Source of the DNA: RBG-13-66-14 sp964436465
GTDB taxonomy: Bacteria > RBG-13-66-14
Direction of reading: 5' to 3'
DNA: 29,039 bases
NCBI GenBank assembly: GCA_964436465.1
Contig: CAYTCV010000018.1
Location: 1 to 29,039, forward strand
The notes under the pieces were generated by a model that saw only the letters and a program-made list of their open reading frames with translations, did no database searches and was not told the DNA's origin. Shown here one piece after another: positions 19,905 through 27,905 of the stretch. Position numbers and translations under genes: made by a program. Positions within the stretch are counted from its first letter, which is position 1. Each line of letters opens with the position of its first letter.

Positions 19905-22799
19905 TTATTTCAAGCGGGACAGGAACCTCCGGGCGTTCTCCGCCATCTCGCCCTCCCCTTCCGCCACCTCGCGGAGGAAGTCGTCGGCCTCGGCGCCGAT
20001 GCGGCTGATTTCGACCACGAGGGTTCTCAACCGGTCCGCATACGCCGGGTCGGATTCCATCTCCCGGTAAGTGGCGATGAGAAGCTCCAGGGCCTCCGGC
20101 CCGCCGTAGTCTTCGGCCAGGGGGCGGTACAGGTTGTACGCGTCGTCGCTGGTTTCAGCCCGGGCGTGCAGCCCGCCGAAGAGCACCAGCGCCAGGGGGC
20201 TCTTCATCCGGCACAGGCTGGAGAAGGCGGCCGCGACCTCCCACGAATCCCCCGACTCCACCGCCCCGGCCAGGTACTCCTCGGCGCGGCGGTCGTGGCG
20301 CTCGCCGAGGGCCTGAAGGATGGAGAGGCGGCACTCGGGTTTTTCCACCAGCTCGAAGAGCAGCGCCTCCGCCCGCGGGTCGTCCACCCGGGCGATGTCG
20401 CTGAAGTGGTTATGAAAGCCGAAGGAACCGTGTTCTTCGAAGTAGGCGAGGTAATACTCCAACCCCCTCACATCCCCCCACTTGCACAGCATGGAGGCCG
20501 CGTTCCAGGGCAGGTCGCCCGCCTCGCTTTCCAGCAACGGCGCCACGTCGTCCGCCGCCCCGGCGCCGATGAGCTTGTCCAGCGCCCCCATCGCCGAGAG
20601 CTGGACCCCGACCAGCGGCGACTCCCGGAGTAAGCTCTTCAGGTACGCGACGCAGTCCGGATGGTCGTAATCCGCCAGCAGCCGGACCATCCCGGACTTC
20701 ACGTCGGGGTACATCTCGGTGTCCATGTAGTCGCAAATCAGCGAAAAGGCCGTCTCCGGGTGGTGCGGCATCAGCGCGCCCAGCAGCCCGACGACGGCGC
20801 GTTCGTACTCGTACGCCTCCGACGAGTACTCCGTTATCCAACTCGGCGGCTCGGCGAGCAGCCGGTGGTATTTGTCCAGCACGGCCTCTTCCAACTCGGC
20901 ACTCCAGCCCGCGTGGTTTTCGAGCATCCCGGACAGCGATTCCAGGGCCTTCCACGAATTCTCGTTGTTCAGCGCGGCGACGAGGCTCTCCGTCGGGACG
21001 TCGAGGTGTTTGCGGGCCATGCCGGAGGCGATGGTCTCCCGCACCGAGGCGTCGGGGTCGCGGGCCAGCCGGTCGGCGAGGAGGTCCGCGTCCGGGGCCT
21101 CCGCGGAGTCGATGTAGATGAGGAAGCCCAGGCGGCGGACCTCCGGGTCGGGGCTGTTCAGGCAGCGCTCGCGGATTATCCCGAGGTCTTCGGGGGACGG
21201 GTCGTAAATAATCGAGCGGAGCCAGTCGGCTCCCCCCGAGCCCGCCGTGTCCATGTCGGCCAGGGCGGCGTCGGCCTCGGGGGTGTACATGTAGCGCAGG
21301 ATGTAGAGCATCCCCCCGCGGGTGTGCTCGTCGGCGGGGTCGGCGTCCTCGTAGATTCCCACCAGGACGGGGACGGCCCGGGGGTCTTTCGTGGCGCCCA
21401 GGGCCAGGGTGAGCACCTCGTACACGCTCGGGTTATCCTCCCGCTCCAGGGCCGCCAGGATGGCCTCGAAGGCGCCGGGCGTCTGGGCGGGATTCCGGCC
21501 GCTTTGGATGTTGCCCTTGAGGATGTCTGCCGCTTCCCACCGCACACCGGGGGAGGGGTCGTTCAGGGCCTCCAGGAAATAGGGCGGGGCCCACTCCTCG
21601 GGCCGGTAGGCCATGCACCGGAGCGCGGCCGCCCGGACCGACGGCTCCTCGGAGCGGAACGCCCCGGTCAGGAGGTCCCGGGCGCTTTCGTCGTTCGTCA
21701 ACAGCGCGAACGAGATGTATTTGACGACCCAGGACCTGTCCTCCGGGATATCGTGCTCCAGGCTGACCTCGGCGAGGAACAGGGCGAGCTCCGAGTGGTG
21801 GAGCATGATTTCTTCGAACAAGTCCTGGGAAATCCGGTCGGGGTTTTGAGAAATCTGTTCCTTCAGCACCCTTTCGCACTCGTCGCGCTCCTCGTCGGAC
21901 GCCCTCTGGAAGAGCAGCCAGGCCGCCCGAATCCGCAGCCCCGGGTCGGGGTCGCCCGCGATTACAGTGCCTAGGAGGTTCAGGTACTCGTCCCACAGCT
22001 CCGGCGGAAGGCCGCTTCCGTTCTCCGATTTTCGGGGATAGGCGACGGCGAGGAGCTCGTCGCGCCGCGGCGTCTCGGGATTTTCCGCGAGAGCCAGGTA
22101 CTCCCGCCCGGCCACGTCCGTGCCGCGCCGGACCAGCACCCGGCCCCGTTCTACGATGTCGCCGCCCAGGCACCGCTCCACGTACTCATCCATCAACCGC
22201 AGCGACTCGGCGTCGTCCCGCCCGTCGAGGACCCGGTAAATCCCCTTCAACTGCATCCGGTTCCCCGGCCGCCGGATGAGCTCCTCGAAGGCCGCGTAGG
22301 CGAGCGTCTCGTCGAGGGTCACGAGCGCGTCCGCCAGGGCCCGCGCCGCGCCCTCAACTCCGTTCCGCCAGGAGGACAGGTACTCCTCCATCGCCGACGC
22401 CTCGTCCGTGGAGAGGAGCTCCCTGCTGTGCATCAGCTCACGGACCGTCTCCGGGTCGGGCTCAGGCGGCGGCGGCCGGTCCAGCGTCAGCAGCTTATCC
22501 CGGAGACCCGGAGCGGCGGATGCGTCGCCGATATGCTTCAGGACGTCCGCTGCCCGTTCGATGACGAAAGGGGTTTCGGTTTCCCGGAGCAGGGCGAGCA
22601 CCGGGGACAGCGACGCCGCGGTGGCGTAGTTTCTCAAGTCGTAGAGGGCGCGCGAGACCAGCCCCTCGTCATCGGATTCGAGAAGGCCGACCAGGTACGC
22701 CTCGTCGGTGGAGAGGGGGTAGTAGGCGACGTCCGCGCGGACGGCGGAAGCGAACAGGGTGGCGATTGCCAGAAGAATTACGAAAGACGTGCGATTCAT
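19905..22799 (-). CDS. Large exported HEAT-repeat protein
   Basis: A 964-residue protein with a signal peptide (1-22, FVILLAIATLFASAVRA), followed almost entirely by alpha-helical HEAT/PBS-type repeats. Examples are SRALYDLRNYATAASLSPVLALL, PSVRAAALRCMAYRPEEWAPPYFLEALND, PSPGVRWEAADILKG and DASVRETIASGMARKH. Such solenoids act as binding scaffolds; the partner is unknown. No catalytic motif is seen. It is predicted to be periplasmic, since no lipobox, membrane anchor or sorting tail is present. GGGAGG precedes the ATG. It lies 28 bases behind nadE and is the last gene of a unit that begins at 24877. Its link to NAD and ribosome genes is probably positional only. Confidence 0.8.
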   Translation of the reverse strand: MNRTSFVILLAIATLFASAVRADVAYYPLSTDEAYLVGLLESDDEGLVSRALYDLRNYATAASLSPVLALLRETETPFVIERAADVLKHIGDASAAPGLRDKLLTLDRPPPPEPDPETVRELMHSRELLSTDEASAMEEYLSSWRNGVEGAARALADALVTLDETLAYAAFEELIRRPGNRMQLKGIYRVLDGRDDAESLRLMDEYVERCLGGDIVERGRVLVRRGTDVAGREYLALAENPETPRRDELLAVAYPRKSENGSGLPPELWDEYLNLLGTVIAGDPDPGLRIRAAWLLFQRASDEERDECERVLKEQISQNPDRISQDLFEEIMLHHSELALFLAEVSLEHDIPEDRSWVVKYISFALLTNDESARDLLTGAFRSEEPSVRAAALRCMAYRPEEWAPPYFLEALNDPSPGVRWEAADILKGNIQSGRNPAQTPGAFEAILAALEREDNPSVYEVLTLALGATKDPRAVPVLVGIYEDADPADEHTRGGMLYILRYMYTPEADAALADMDTAGSGGADWLRSIIYDPSPEDLGIIRERCLNSPDPEVRRLGFLIYIDSAEAPDADLLADRLARDPDASVRETIASGMARKHLDVPTESLVAALNNENSWKALESLSGMLENHAGWSAELEEAVLDKYHRLLAEPPSWITEYSSEAYEYERAVVGLLGALMPHHPETAFSLICDYMDTEMYPDVKSGMVRLLADYDHPDCVAYLKSLLRESPLVGVQLSAMGALDKLIGAGAADDVAPLLESEAGDLPWNAASMLCKWGDVRGLEYYLAYFEEHGSFGFHNHFSDIARVDDPRAEALLFELVEKPECRLSILQALGERHDRRAEEYLAGAVESGDSWEVAAAFSSLCRMKSPLALVLFGGLHARAETSDDAYNLYRPLAEDYGGPEALELLIATYREMESDPAYADRLRTLVVEISRIGAEADDFLREVAEGEGEMAENARRFLSRLK

Positions 22800-22827
22800 T
22801 TTATTACCTCCCCGCCTGGGATTTACG

Positions 22828-23613
22828 TCAACGGTACTTCGGCGGCGTGGCCGGGCCGCGGCACTTGAAGGCGCAACGCTCGACGATTGCGAGCAGATGG
22901 TCCACCACGGAGGGGTCGTGCCTCGCGGCGATTAAAGAATCCCGGTCCATCCCCCGCTCGGCGAAGTCGAACAGGACCTCGTCCGCCTGGCGGTAGCGCA
23001 TCCCCAGCTCCCCCTCGTCGGTCTGCGCGGGCCAGAGGTCGGCCGACGGCGCCTTGGCGATGACCCGCTCCGGCAGGCCGAGGGTGTTCGCCAGCTCCCA
23101 CACCTCGGTTTTATACAGTTCGGCCAGGGGGTTGAGGCCGCAGGCGTCGTCGCCGTGGAGGGTGGTGTAGCCGAGCAGCCCCTCGGTCCGGTTCCCGGTG
23201 CCCAGGACCAGGGCGGGGATGGCCGAGGAGCGGTCGAAGAGGACGACCATCCGCATGCGGGCCTTGACGTTGCCGCGGCGCACCCTGGCGTCGGGCGGAA
23301 TTTTGGAAAGAATCGGCGCGCAGAAGGGGGTGATGTCCACCCGCTCGCAGGCCAGCCCGAGGTGGTCGCAGACGAGGAGGCCGTCGGCCTCGGAGTCCGG
23401 GTCGCTCTCGGCGTGGGGCAGGAGGAGCGCGTGGACGTTCCCCGCGCCGAGGGCCCGCACCGCCAGGGCGGCGCTGGTGGCGGAATCCACTCCGCCCGAA
23501 ACGCCGAGGACCACCTTGGAAAATCCCGCCCCGCGGACGTAGCCCGCAATCCAGCCGGCCAGGTCCTCCGCCAGCTTGCCGTAATCGCGCTCGAAGCGTT
23601 TATCGATTGCCAC
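22828..23613 (-). CDS. nadE: NH3-dependent NAD+ synthetase
   Basis: Converts nicotinate adenine dinucleotide to NAD+ with ATP and ammonia. The ATP-pyrophosphatase P-loop SGGVDS is at 39-44, GNVKAR at 114-119, GTGNRTE at 138-144 and DLWPAQTDE at 192-200. It is 261 residues long with no glutaminase domain, so it is the ammonia-dependent form. It has extra cysteines near the C-terminus (C247, C251 in ERCAFKCRGP), a feature seen in some NadE homologues. The start is GTG at 23613 with GAGGTG upstream; it overlaps the end of rsmA by 14 bases, so the two are translationally linked. Confidence 0.95.
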   Translation of the reverse strand: MAIDKRFERDYGKLAEDLAGWIAGYVRGAGFSKVVLGVSGGVDSATSAALAVRALGAGNVHALLLPHAESDPDSEADGLLVCDHLGLACERVDITPFCAPILSKIPPDARVRRGNVKARMRMVVLFDRSSAIPALVLGTGNRTEGLLGYTTLHGDDACGLNPLAELYKTEVWELANTLGLPERVIAKAPSADLWPAQTDEGELGMRYRQADEVLFDFAERGMDRDSLIAARHDPSVVDHLLAIVERCAFKCRGPATPPKYR

Positions 23614-24388
23614 CGCCCACCTCGCGTAAGTTTTCGTAAGCCCTCGCGAACTCCTCCAGGGAGAGCTCCTGGGCCCGGCGTCTCCGGTCGACGCCGGCCC
23701 GCTCCAGGACTTCCAGCCATTCGGGCCGGGTCGTGTCTAAATTCTCGAAAGCCATGTTGCCGAGCTGCTTGCGCCGATGGGCGAATGCGGCCCGGACGAA
23801 CTCGAAAAAACCGTCCTCGTCGGCCACCTCCACCGGCGGGACCTCCCGCCTGCGGAAGACGACCACCGCCGAATCCACCCTCGGCCTGGGGGAGAATCCC
23901 GCCGCCTTTACCCTGAAGGCGGTCCTGGCCTCCCAGTGGTAGGCGACGTAGGCCGACAGCGAGCCGCGGGCCGAATCACCCGGCCGGGCGGTCAGGCGGG
24001 CGGCGAACTCGCGCTGGAACATGAGCACGGCGGCGGCGTACCGGCGCTCGACCGTCGCCCGCTGGACGATTTTGGACGAGACCGCGTAGGGGATGTTCCC
24101 CACGAGCCAGACCGGACCCGGTCCCGGCGGCTCGTAGTCGAGGAAATCCCCCTCCACCACCGTGCAGCCCGGCCGGTCGCCGAAGCGGTCCATCAGTTTC
24201 CGGGCCAGCTCGCCGTCGAGCTCGACCCCAACATAGGCGGTGGCCTTATTAGCCAGGAGCCCCGTCAGCGCCCCCCGGCCGGGCCCGATTTCGACCACGG
24301 GCACGCCCGGCGGAACGAGGGCGGCGATTCGGCGCGCCGCCCGGTCGTCTCGCAGGAAATGCTGGCCGAGCCTGGGTCGTCCGGCCAT
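23600..24388 (-). CDS. rsmA: 16S rRNA dimethyladenosine transferase
   Basis: RsmA/KsgA dimethylates the two adjacent adenines in helix 45 of 16S rRNA. LGQHFLRD (7-14), the SAM-binding EIGPGRGALT (33-42), the catalytic GNIPYAVSS (97-105) and RPRVDSAVV identify it with certainty. The 262-residue length is standard. The ATG start at 24388 has only a poor ribosome-binding site and lies six bases after the stop of the upstream membrane-protein gene, so it probably depends on coupled translation. Loss of this enzyme is known to give kasugamycin resistance. Confidence 0.97.
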   Translation of the reverse strand: MAGRPRLGQHFLRDDRAARRIAALVPPGVPVVEIGPGRGALTGLLANKATAYVGVELDGELARKLMDRFGDRPGCTVVEGDFLDYEPPGPGPVWLVGNIPYAVSSKIVQRATVERRYAAAVLMFQREFAARLTARPGDSARGSLSAYVAYHWEARTAFRVKAAGFSPRPRVDSAVVVFRRREVPPVEVADEDGFFEFVRAAFAHRRKQLGNMAFENLDTTRPEWLEVLERAGVDRRRRAQELSLEEFARAYENLREVGGGNR

Positions 24389-24394
24389 CGCGCT

Positions 24395-24877
24395 TTAACC
24401 GCCCCCGCAGCGGCGCCGTACGAGAGGCAGGGCGACCAGCCGGTCCACGAGGACGAGCCCGACCATTATGGCCAGGGCGATGACTATGCGCAGGGAGAAG
24501 GCGGCGGTGAGTAAACGGTAGACGCCGCCGACCAGCGGGTATGCGACCAGCCCGACCAGCGCGACGACCAGGAGCCAGCCCCGCGCGCCGTGGTCCGGCC
24601 GCGGGTCGCGGAAGAGCCACACGCCGAGCCGGCCCCAGCTCGTGTAACGCCCGTCCGCCGCACCCGTCAGGACCCAGCGCAGGGTCAGCGGCAGGGTGAG
24701 GACGGCCCACGCGCCGTAAATCCAGGCCCACACGGGATTGGACATCTGGTCGGCCCGCAGGTACGCCAGGGTGAAGTAGCCGACGAAGACCAGGAGCAGA
24801 AATTCCGCCGCGCGCAGAATGCCGGGCGACACCGGCCCCACCGGAACCTCCACCGCTTCGCGGACTTTTTTCGCCAC
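24395..24877 (-). CDS. Four-TM membrane protein, function unknown
   Basis: A 160-residue integral membrane protein with about four hydrophobic segments (near residues 21-41, 51-70, 99-118 and 123-147). It has a basic N-terminus (AKKVREAVEV) and a Cys/Gly tail (RRRCGGG). No family is recognised. I chose the GTG at 24877 with GGGAGG just upstream; the longer frame from 24940 would start upstream of the transcription start, since a TATAAT box lies at 24905-24910. It is the first gene of the unit with rsmA, nadE and the HEAT-repeat protein. Confidence 0.7.
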   Translation of the reverse strand: MAKKVREAVEVPVGPVSPGILRAAEFLLLVFVGYFTLAYLRADQMSNPVWAWIYGAWAVLTLPLTLRWVLTGAADGRYTSWGRLGVWLFRDPRPDHGARGWLLVVALVGLVAYPLVGGVYRLLTAAFSLRIVIALAIMVGLVLVDRLVALPLVRRRCGGG

Positions 24878-24904
24878 ACCGCCTCCCGGGTTGATTCCTG
24901 GATG

Positions 24905-24933
24905 ATTATAGCACTCCGCCCGCGCGGGGGAAA
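24905..24933 (-). promoter_or_regulatory. Promoter of the membrane protein-rsmA-nadE-HEAT unit
   Basis: The minus strand carries a consensus extended -10, TGC-TATAAT, with only a poor -35 (TTTCCC) 17 bases upstream. It lies directly behind the stop codon of the DipZ-like gene. Predicted start near 24898. Confidence 0.65.
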
Positions 24934-24936
24934 CCG

Positions 24937-26025
24937 TCACTCGCCCGGGCCCTCGACGCAGGCGCCGAAGGTGAAGGCGTACAGGCCGAAGTCATCGTCC
25001 GTGGCGAAGAGGGCCAGCTCGCGGTCGGCGTACACCGGGGCGTCGAGGAGGCGGTACATCCGCCCGGTGTCCACCTCCACGTAACTGCGGCCCCCCTCGT
25101 CCCACTGCACGTCGGGCCCGGCGTCGGTCTCCGTGATGGGCTTGCCGTCCACCAGGGCGTACACCCGGAACGGCCGGTCGCCCTCGGGGTGGAGCACGGC
25201 GTTGACCTCGGTGGCCCGGCAGCGGATGACGACGCGGTCGCCGGGCGGCTCGGTCTCGGAGACGTGGAGCAGTCGGCCGTCCTCCACGCGCCAGTCGCCC
25301 TCCAGGTAGGCCCGGTGCACCTCGTGGGCGGCGACCGGCTCGTAGCGGGCCTGCGTGTCCATCTCCACCGCGTGGCCGTAGCGGCCGCGCTCGTAACCGG
25401 CGTAGAGCTCCGGCGTGGCCGGGAAGCAGACGGCGCCGGGCTTATCGTGGGGATTCACCGGCTCCATAATGGGTGGCAACTCGACGCCGGGGTGCAGCCT
25501 GGCGATTTCCTCCTGGATGATTTCCTCGGTTTTCCCGTACCCGCCCTCACCGATGTGGTCGTGGATGATGACGCCCTCGGGGTTGACGAGAATTTTTCGC
25601 GGCCACCAGTTGTTGGCGTAGCGGCGCCAGAGTTCGTAATCGTTGTCCAACAGGACCGGCCAGTCGATTCCCAGCTCCTCCACCGCGCGCTCAACGTTCT
25701 CGCGCTCGCGGCCGAAGTCGAACTCCGGGTCGTGGACCCCGATGATAACCAGACCCAAATCTCCGTAACGGCGGTTCCACTCCCGCAGGTAGGGCAGGGT
25801 GCGCAGGCAGTTGACGCAGGTGTACTCCCAGAAATCCACCAGGACGAGCCGCCCGCGCAGCGCCTCCATGGTCAGGGGCTCGGAGTTGAGCCAGCGGTCC
25901 TGGCCGTAGGCCGGTATTTCCGGTGCCGTGGTGCCGGACATGGGTTCTCCTTCGGTCTCGGCCGCGCCGCAGGTAACGGTCGCGGCGAGGGTCAGCGCGA
26001 GGGGCAGGGCGGTTTTCAACTTCAT
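24937..26025 (-). CDS. Exported thioredoxin-like protein with DipZ-type C-terminal domain
   Basis: A 362-residue exported redox protein. After a signal sequence (1-22; the VTC at 17-19 is a weak lipobox) comes a TlpA/AhpC-type thioredoxin fold at about 32-175, with active site C70-VN-C73 in FWEYTCVNCLRTLPYL and the cis-Pro region at W141-P142. This CxNC context is that of the soluble domain of DipZ-like proteins (FWTYSCINC type). Residues 200-362 correspond to the galactose-binding-like C-terminal domain of DipZ. The DsbD-type membrane domain that would deliver electrons is absent, and none is encoded nearby. The ATG at 26025 has a modest ribosome-binding site. It may act as an extracytoplasmic thiol reductase or peroxide-linked protein. 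Confidence 0.8.
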   Translation of the reverse strand: MKLKTALPLALTLAATVTCGAAETEGEPMSGTTAPEIPAYGQDRWLNSEPLTMEALRGRLVLVDFWEYTCVNCLRTLPYLREWNRRYGDLGLVIIGVHDPEFDFGRERENVERAVEELGIDWPVLLDNDYELWRRYANNWWPRKILVNPEGVIIHDHIGEGGYGKTEEIIQEEIARLHPGVELPPIMEPVNPHDKPGAVCFPATPELYAGYERGRYGHAVEMDTQARYEPVAAHEVHRAYLEGDWRVEDGRLLHVSETEPPGDRVVIRCRATEVNAVLHPEGDRPFRVYALVDGKPITETDAGPDVQWDEGGRSYVEVDTGRMYRLLDAPVYADRELALFATDDDFGLYAFTFGACVEGPGE

Positions 26026-26065
26026 GGCGCGCCTCGTTTTCGCGTTTGTTCATTATTACGCTCGG

Positions 26066-26095
26066 ATTATAGTGTTAATAATTCCCCTTCGTCAA
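26066..26095 (-). promoter_or_regulatory. Promoter of the DipZ-like gene
   Basis: The minus strand reads TTGACG, an 18-base spacer, then TATAAT: five-of-six and six-of-six matches. It is back to back with the divergent promoter at 26118-26147. Confidence 0.8.
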
Positions 26096-26117
26096 AATTA
26101 ATGCCGGCACGGATTCC

Positions 26118-26147
26118 TTGACGCAAACCGCCGCCCTGCAATATGAT
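26118..26147 (+). promoter_or_regulatory. Promoter of the flavoprotein gene
   Basis: TTGACG, an 18-base spacer and TATGAT. An in-frame ATG at 26143 lies inside the -10 box, so translation must start later, at 26191. Confidence 0.75.
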
Positions 26148-26190
26148 AACTTCGGGGTCCGACCGAGACCGGCGTCCCCGGAGCGACGAC

Positions 26191-27774
26191 ATGGCCGATT
26201 TCATCCGCGCGGAGTGCGACGTGTTGGTCCTCGGCGGAGGGGCCGCGGGCTGCCTGGCCGCGCTCCGCCTGAAGGAGCTCGAGCCCGGCCTGCGCGTCGC
26301 CGTCATGGAGCAGGCCGCCATAGAGCGCTCCGGGCGGCTCGCCCCCGGTCTGGCCGTCCTCTCCCCCTATCTCCACCCCGGCGAATCCGTCGAGTCCTAC
26401 CTCGCCCACCTGGGAAAAATCGGGCGCGGTCCGGTGGACGGGGCGATGGTGCGGCCCCTGCTGGAGCTGGGCGCCGAGGTGTTCGAGCGCCTGACCGGGT
26501 TGGGGCTGCCCAGGGCGATGAAGGGTTCCCAGCCGGCGCGGGCCGGGCGGTGGGGCGTGCCCTGCCGCGGCGGGGACCTCAAGCCGCTCCTCGCCCGGGG
26601 GCTGGCCGGCTCCGGGGTGGACGCCCTCGAGCACGTAGCCGCCACCGGCCTGGGCGTGACCGACGGGCGCGTCTCGGGCGCCACCGGTTATCACGTGCGC
26701 AGCGGCGTCTTCCACGTCGTTTCCGCGCGGGCGGTACTCCTGGCGACCGGGGCGACGGCGGGTCTCTACCGCTCCCCCCTGGCGGAATCGAGTCCCCACC
26801 GCGGCCCGGCCTCGCCCTTCAACGACGGCTCGGGTCCGGCCCTGGCCCTGCGGGCCGGGGTGGAGCTCATCGGCCTGGAGCACCGCTCGCAGACTGCGGT
26901 CCTGGCCGGTTCCCGGGCGCCGGTGGAAATTCCGGTCGAGGAGTACGGCCTGCCGGTCCTCAACGCGCGGGGCGAGGCGCTGGCCTTCGAGGGGGCGGAC
27001 GGTCTGGCCGCGGCCGTCCTCGAAGCGGAGACCGCGGGCCTCGGCCCGTGCCGCATCGAAACGACGGGCCTGTCGGACGGGGAGGCGAAACGGGTCGTCG
27101 CCCGCTATCTGGACAGCCACCCCGCCGCCGCGCTGCACTGGGCGGCCGAGGGGATTTCGCCCCGGGACGAGCCGCTGGAAATAGACCTGTCCGAGCCCGC
27201 CGTGGGGGGGCTGGACTCGCCGGGCGGCGTGGCCGTGGACCCGGAGCGGCGCACCGCCCTGACCGGCCTCTACGCCGCCGGGGAGACGGCGGGAGGGACG
27301 CCGGGGAAGGGCGTCGTCGGGGTTTTCGCCGAGGCGCTCCTCACCGCGCGGACCGTCGCGGGCGACCTGGGACGCCTGAAACGGGCCGAATTCGACGAGG
27401 AGTGGCTGGTCGCGGAGAGCCGTCGGGTCGAGGAGCCGCTCGTCCGCCTCTCCCGCGTGGGCGACGGGGTGGACCCCCGCAAGCTCGAGCTGCGGATGCG
27501 ACGGGCGATGGACGCCCGGGCCGGGGGGCGGTCCACCGGTTTCCGGGTCGAGCCGGAATTTCTGGAACAATGCCGGGACGAGCTGGACCGGCTCGCGGGG
27601 CAGGTTCCCTTCCTCGTCGGTTGCTCGAACCACGACGCCGTGCTGTGCCTGCGCGCCCGGAACCGGCTCCTGGTGGCCCGGGCGCTGGTGGAGCATCTGC
27701 GGGGCGACCGGGGGCGCGGGAGGCTCATCCATTCCGTCCTGAACCCCGCGACCGGCGAGCCGGTGACGGGCTGA
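26191..27774 (+). CDS. FAD-dependent oxidoreductase of the fumarate reductase/AprA superfamily
   Basis: A 527-residue flavoprotein. The N-terminal dinucleotide fold CDVLVLGGGAAGCLAALRL (9-27) binds FAD. FNDGSGPALALRAG, GGVAVDPERRT (345-355) and GLYAAGETAGG (359-369) are the shared features of the fumarate reductase/succinate dehydrogenase, L-aspartate oxidase and adenylylsulfate reductase alpha superfamily. A C-terminal helical domain with RKLELRMRRAMD matches the family's capping helices. The substrate is not evident. No iron-sulfur or membrane partner subunit (FrdB, AprB) is encoded next to it, so it may be a soluble oxidase or pair with a distant ferredoxin. I chose ATG 26191 with GGAG upstream, because the upstream ATG lies within the promoter. 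Confidence 0.82.
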   Translation: MADFIRAECDVLVLGGGAAGCLAALRLKELEPGLRVAVMEQAAIERSGRLAPGLAVLSPYLHPGESVESYLAHLGKIGRGPVDGAMVRPLLELGAEVFERLTGLGLPRAMKGSQPARAGRWGVPCRGGDLKPLLARGLAGSGVDALEHVAATGLGVTDGRVSGATGYHVRSGVFHVVSARAVLLATGATAGLYRSPLAESSPHRGPASPFNDGSGPALALRAGVELIGLEHRSQTAVLAGSRAPVEIPVEEYGLPVLNARGEALAFEGADGLAAAVLEAETAGLGPCRIETTGLSDGEAKRVVARYLDSHPAAALHWAAEGISPRDEPLEIDLSEPAVGGLDSPGGVAVDPERRTALTGLYAAGETAGGTPGKGVVGVFAEALLTARTVAGDLGRLKRAEFDEEWLVAESRRVEEPLVRLSRVGDGVDPRKLELRMRRAMDARAGGRSTGFRVEPEFLEQCRDELDRLAGQVPFLVGCSNHDAVLCLRARNRLLVARALVEHLRGDRGRGRLIHSVLNPATGEPVTG

Positions 27775-27780
27775 CGACAC

Positions 27781-27828
27781 GCCCTTCATCGCGGTAAGCC
27801 GCGCGAGGGCTTCCGGGAGGTCTCCCGG
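27781..27828 (+). terminator. Two hairpins after the flavoprotein gene, no T run
   Basis: A nested hairpin (GCCCT...AGGGC enclosing CGCGG-TAAG-CCGCG) is followed by CCGGGA-GGTC-TCCCGG. The stems are strong but no T run follows. Their place between the flavoprotein stop and the next promoter suggests a factor-dependent or U-less end point. Confidence 0.35.
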
Positions 27829-27838
27829 TGCCGGGGCC

Positions 27839-27867
27839 TTGACGCCTCCGGGGGACCTCGGTATCCT
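27839..27867 (+). promoter_or_regulatory. Promoter of the phosphofructokinase gene
   Basis: TTGACG, a 17-base spacer and TATCCT. The predicted start near 27874 leaves about 32 bases of leader. Confidence 0.6.
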
Positions 27868-27905
27868 TATCTCTTCTTCCTGGGCATCAATCCGCAACCG
27901 GGGGT

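Noticed and set aside
20661..21974. A 437-codon open frame on the plus strand
   Set aside because: It is antisense to the HEAT-repeat gene. The opposite strand has a signal peptide, a ribosome-binding site and clear repeats.
26098..27897. A 599-codon open frame on the minus strand
   Set aside because: It is antisense to the well-supported flavoprotein gene and rich in Arg, Gly and Pro with no family signature.
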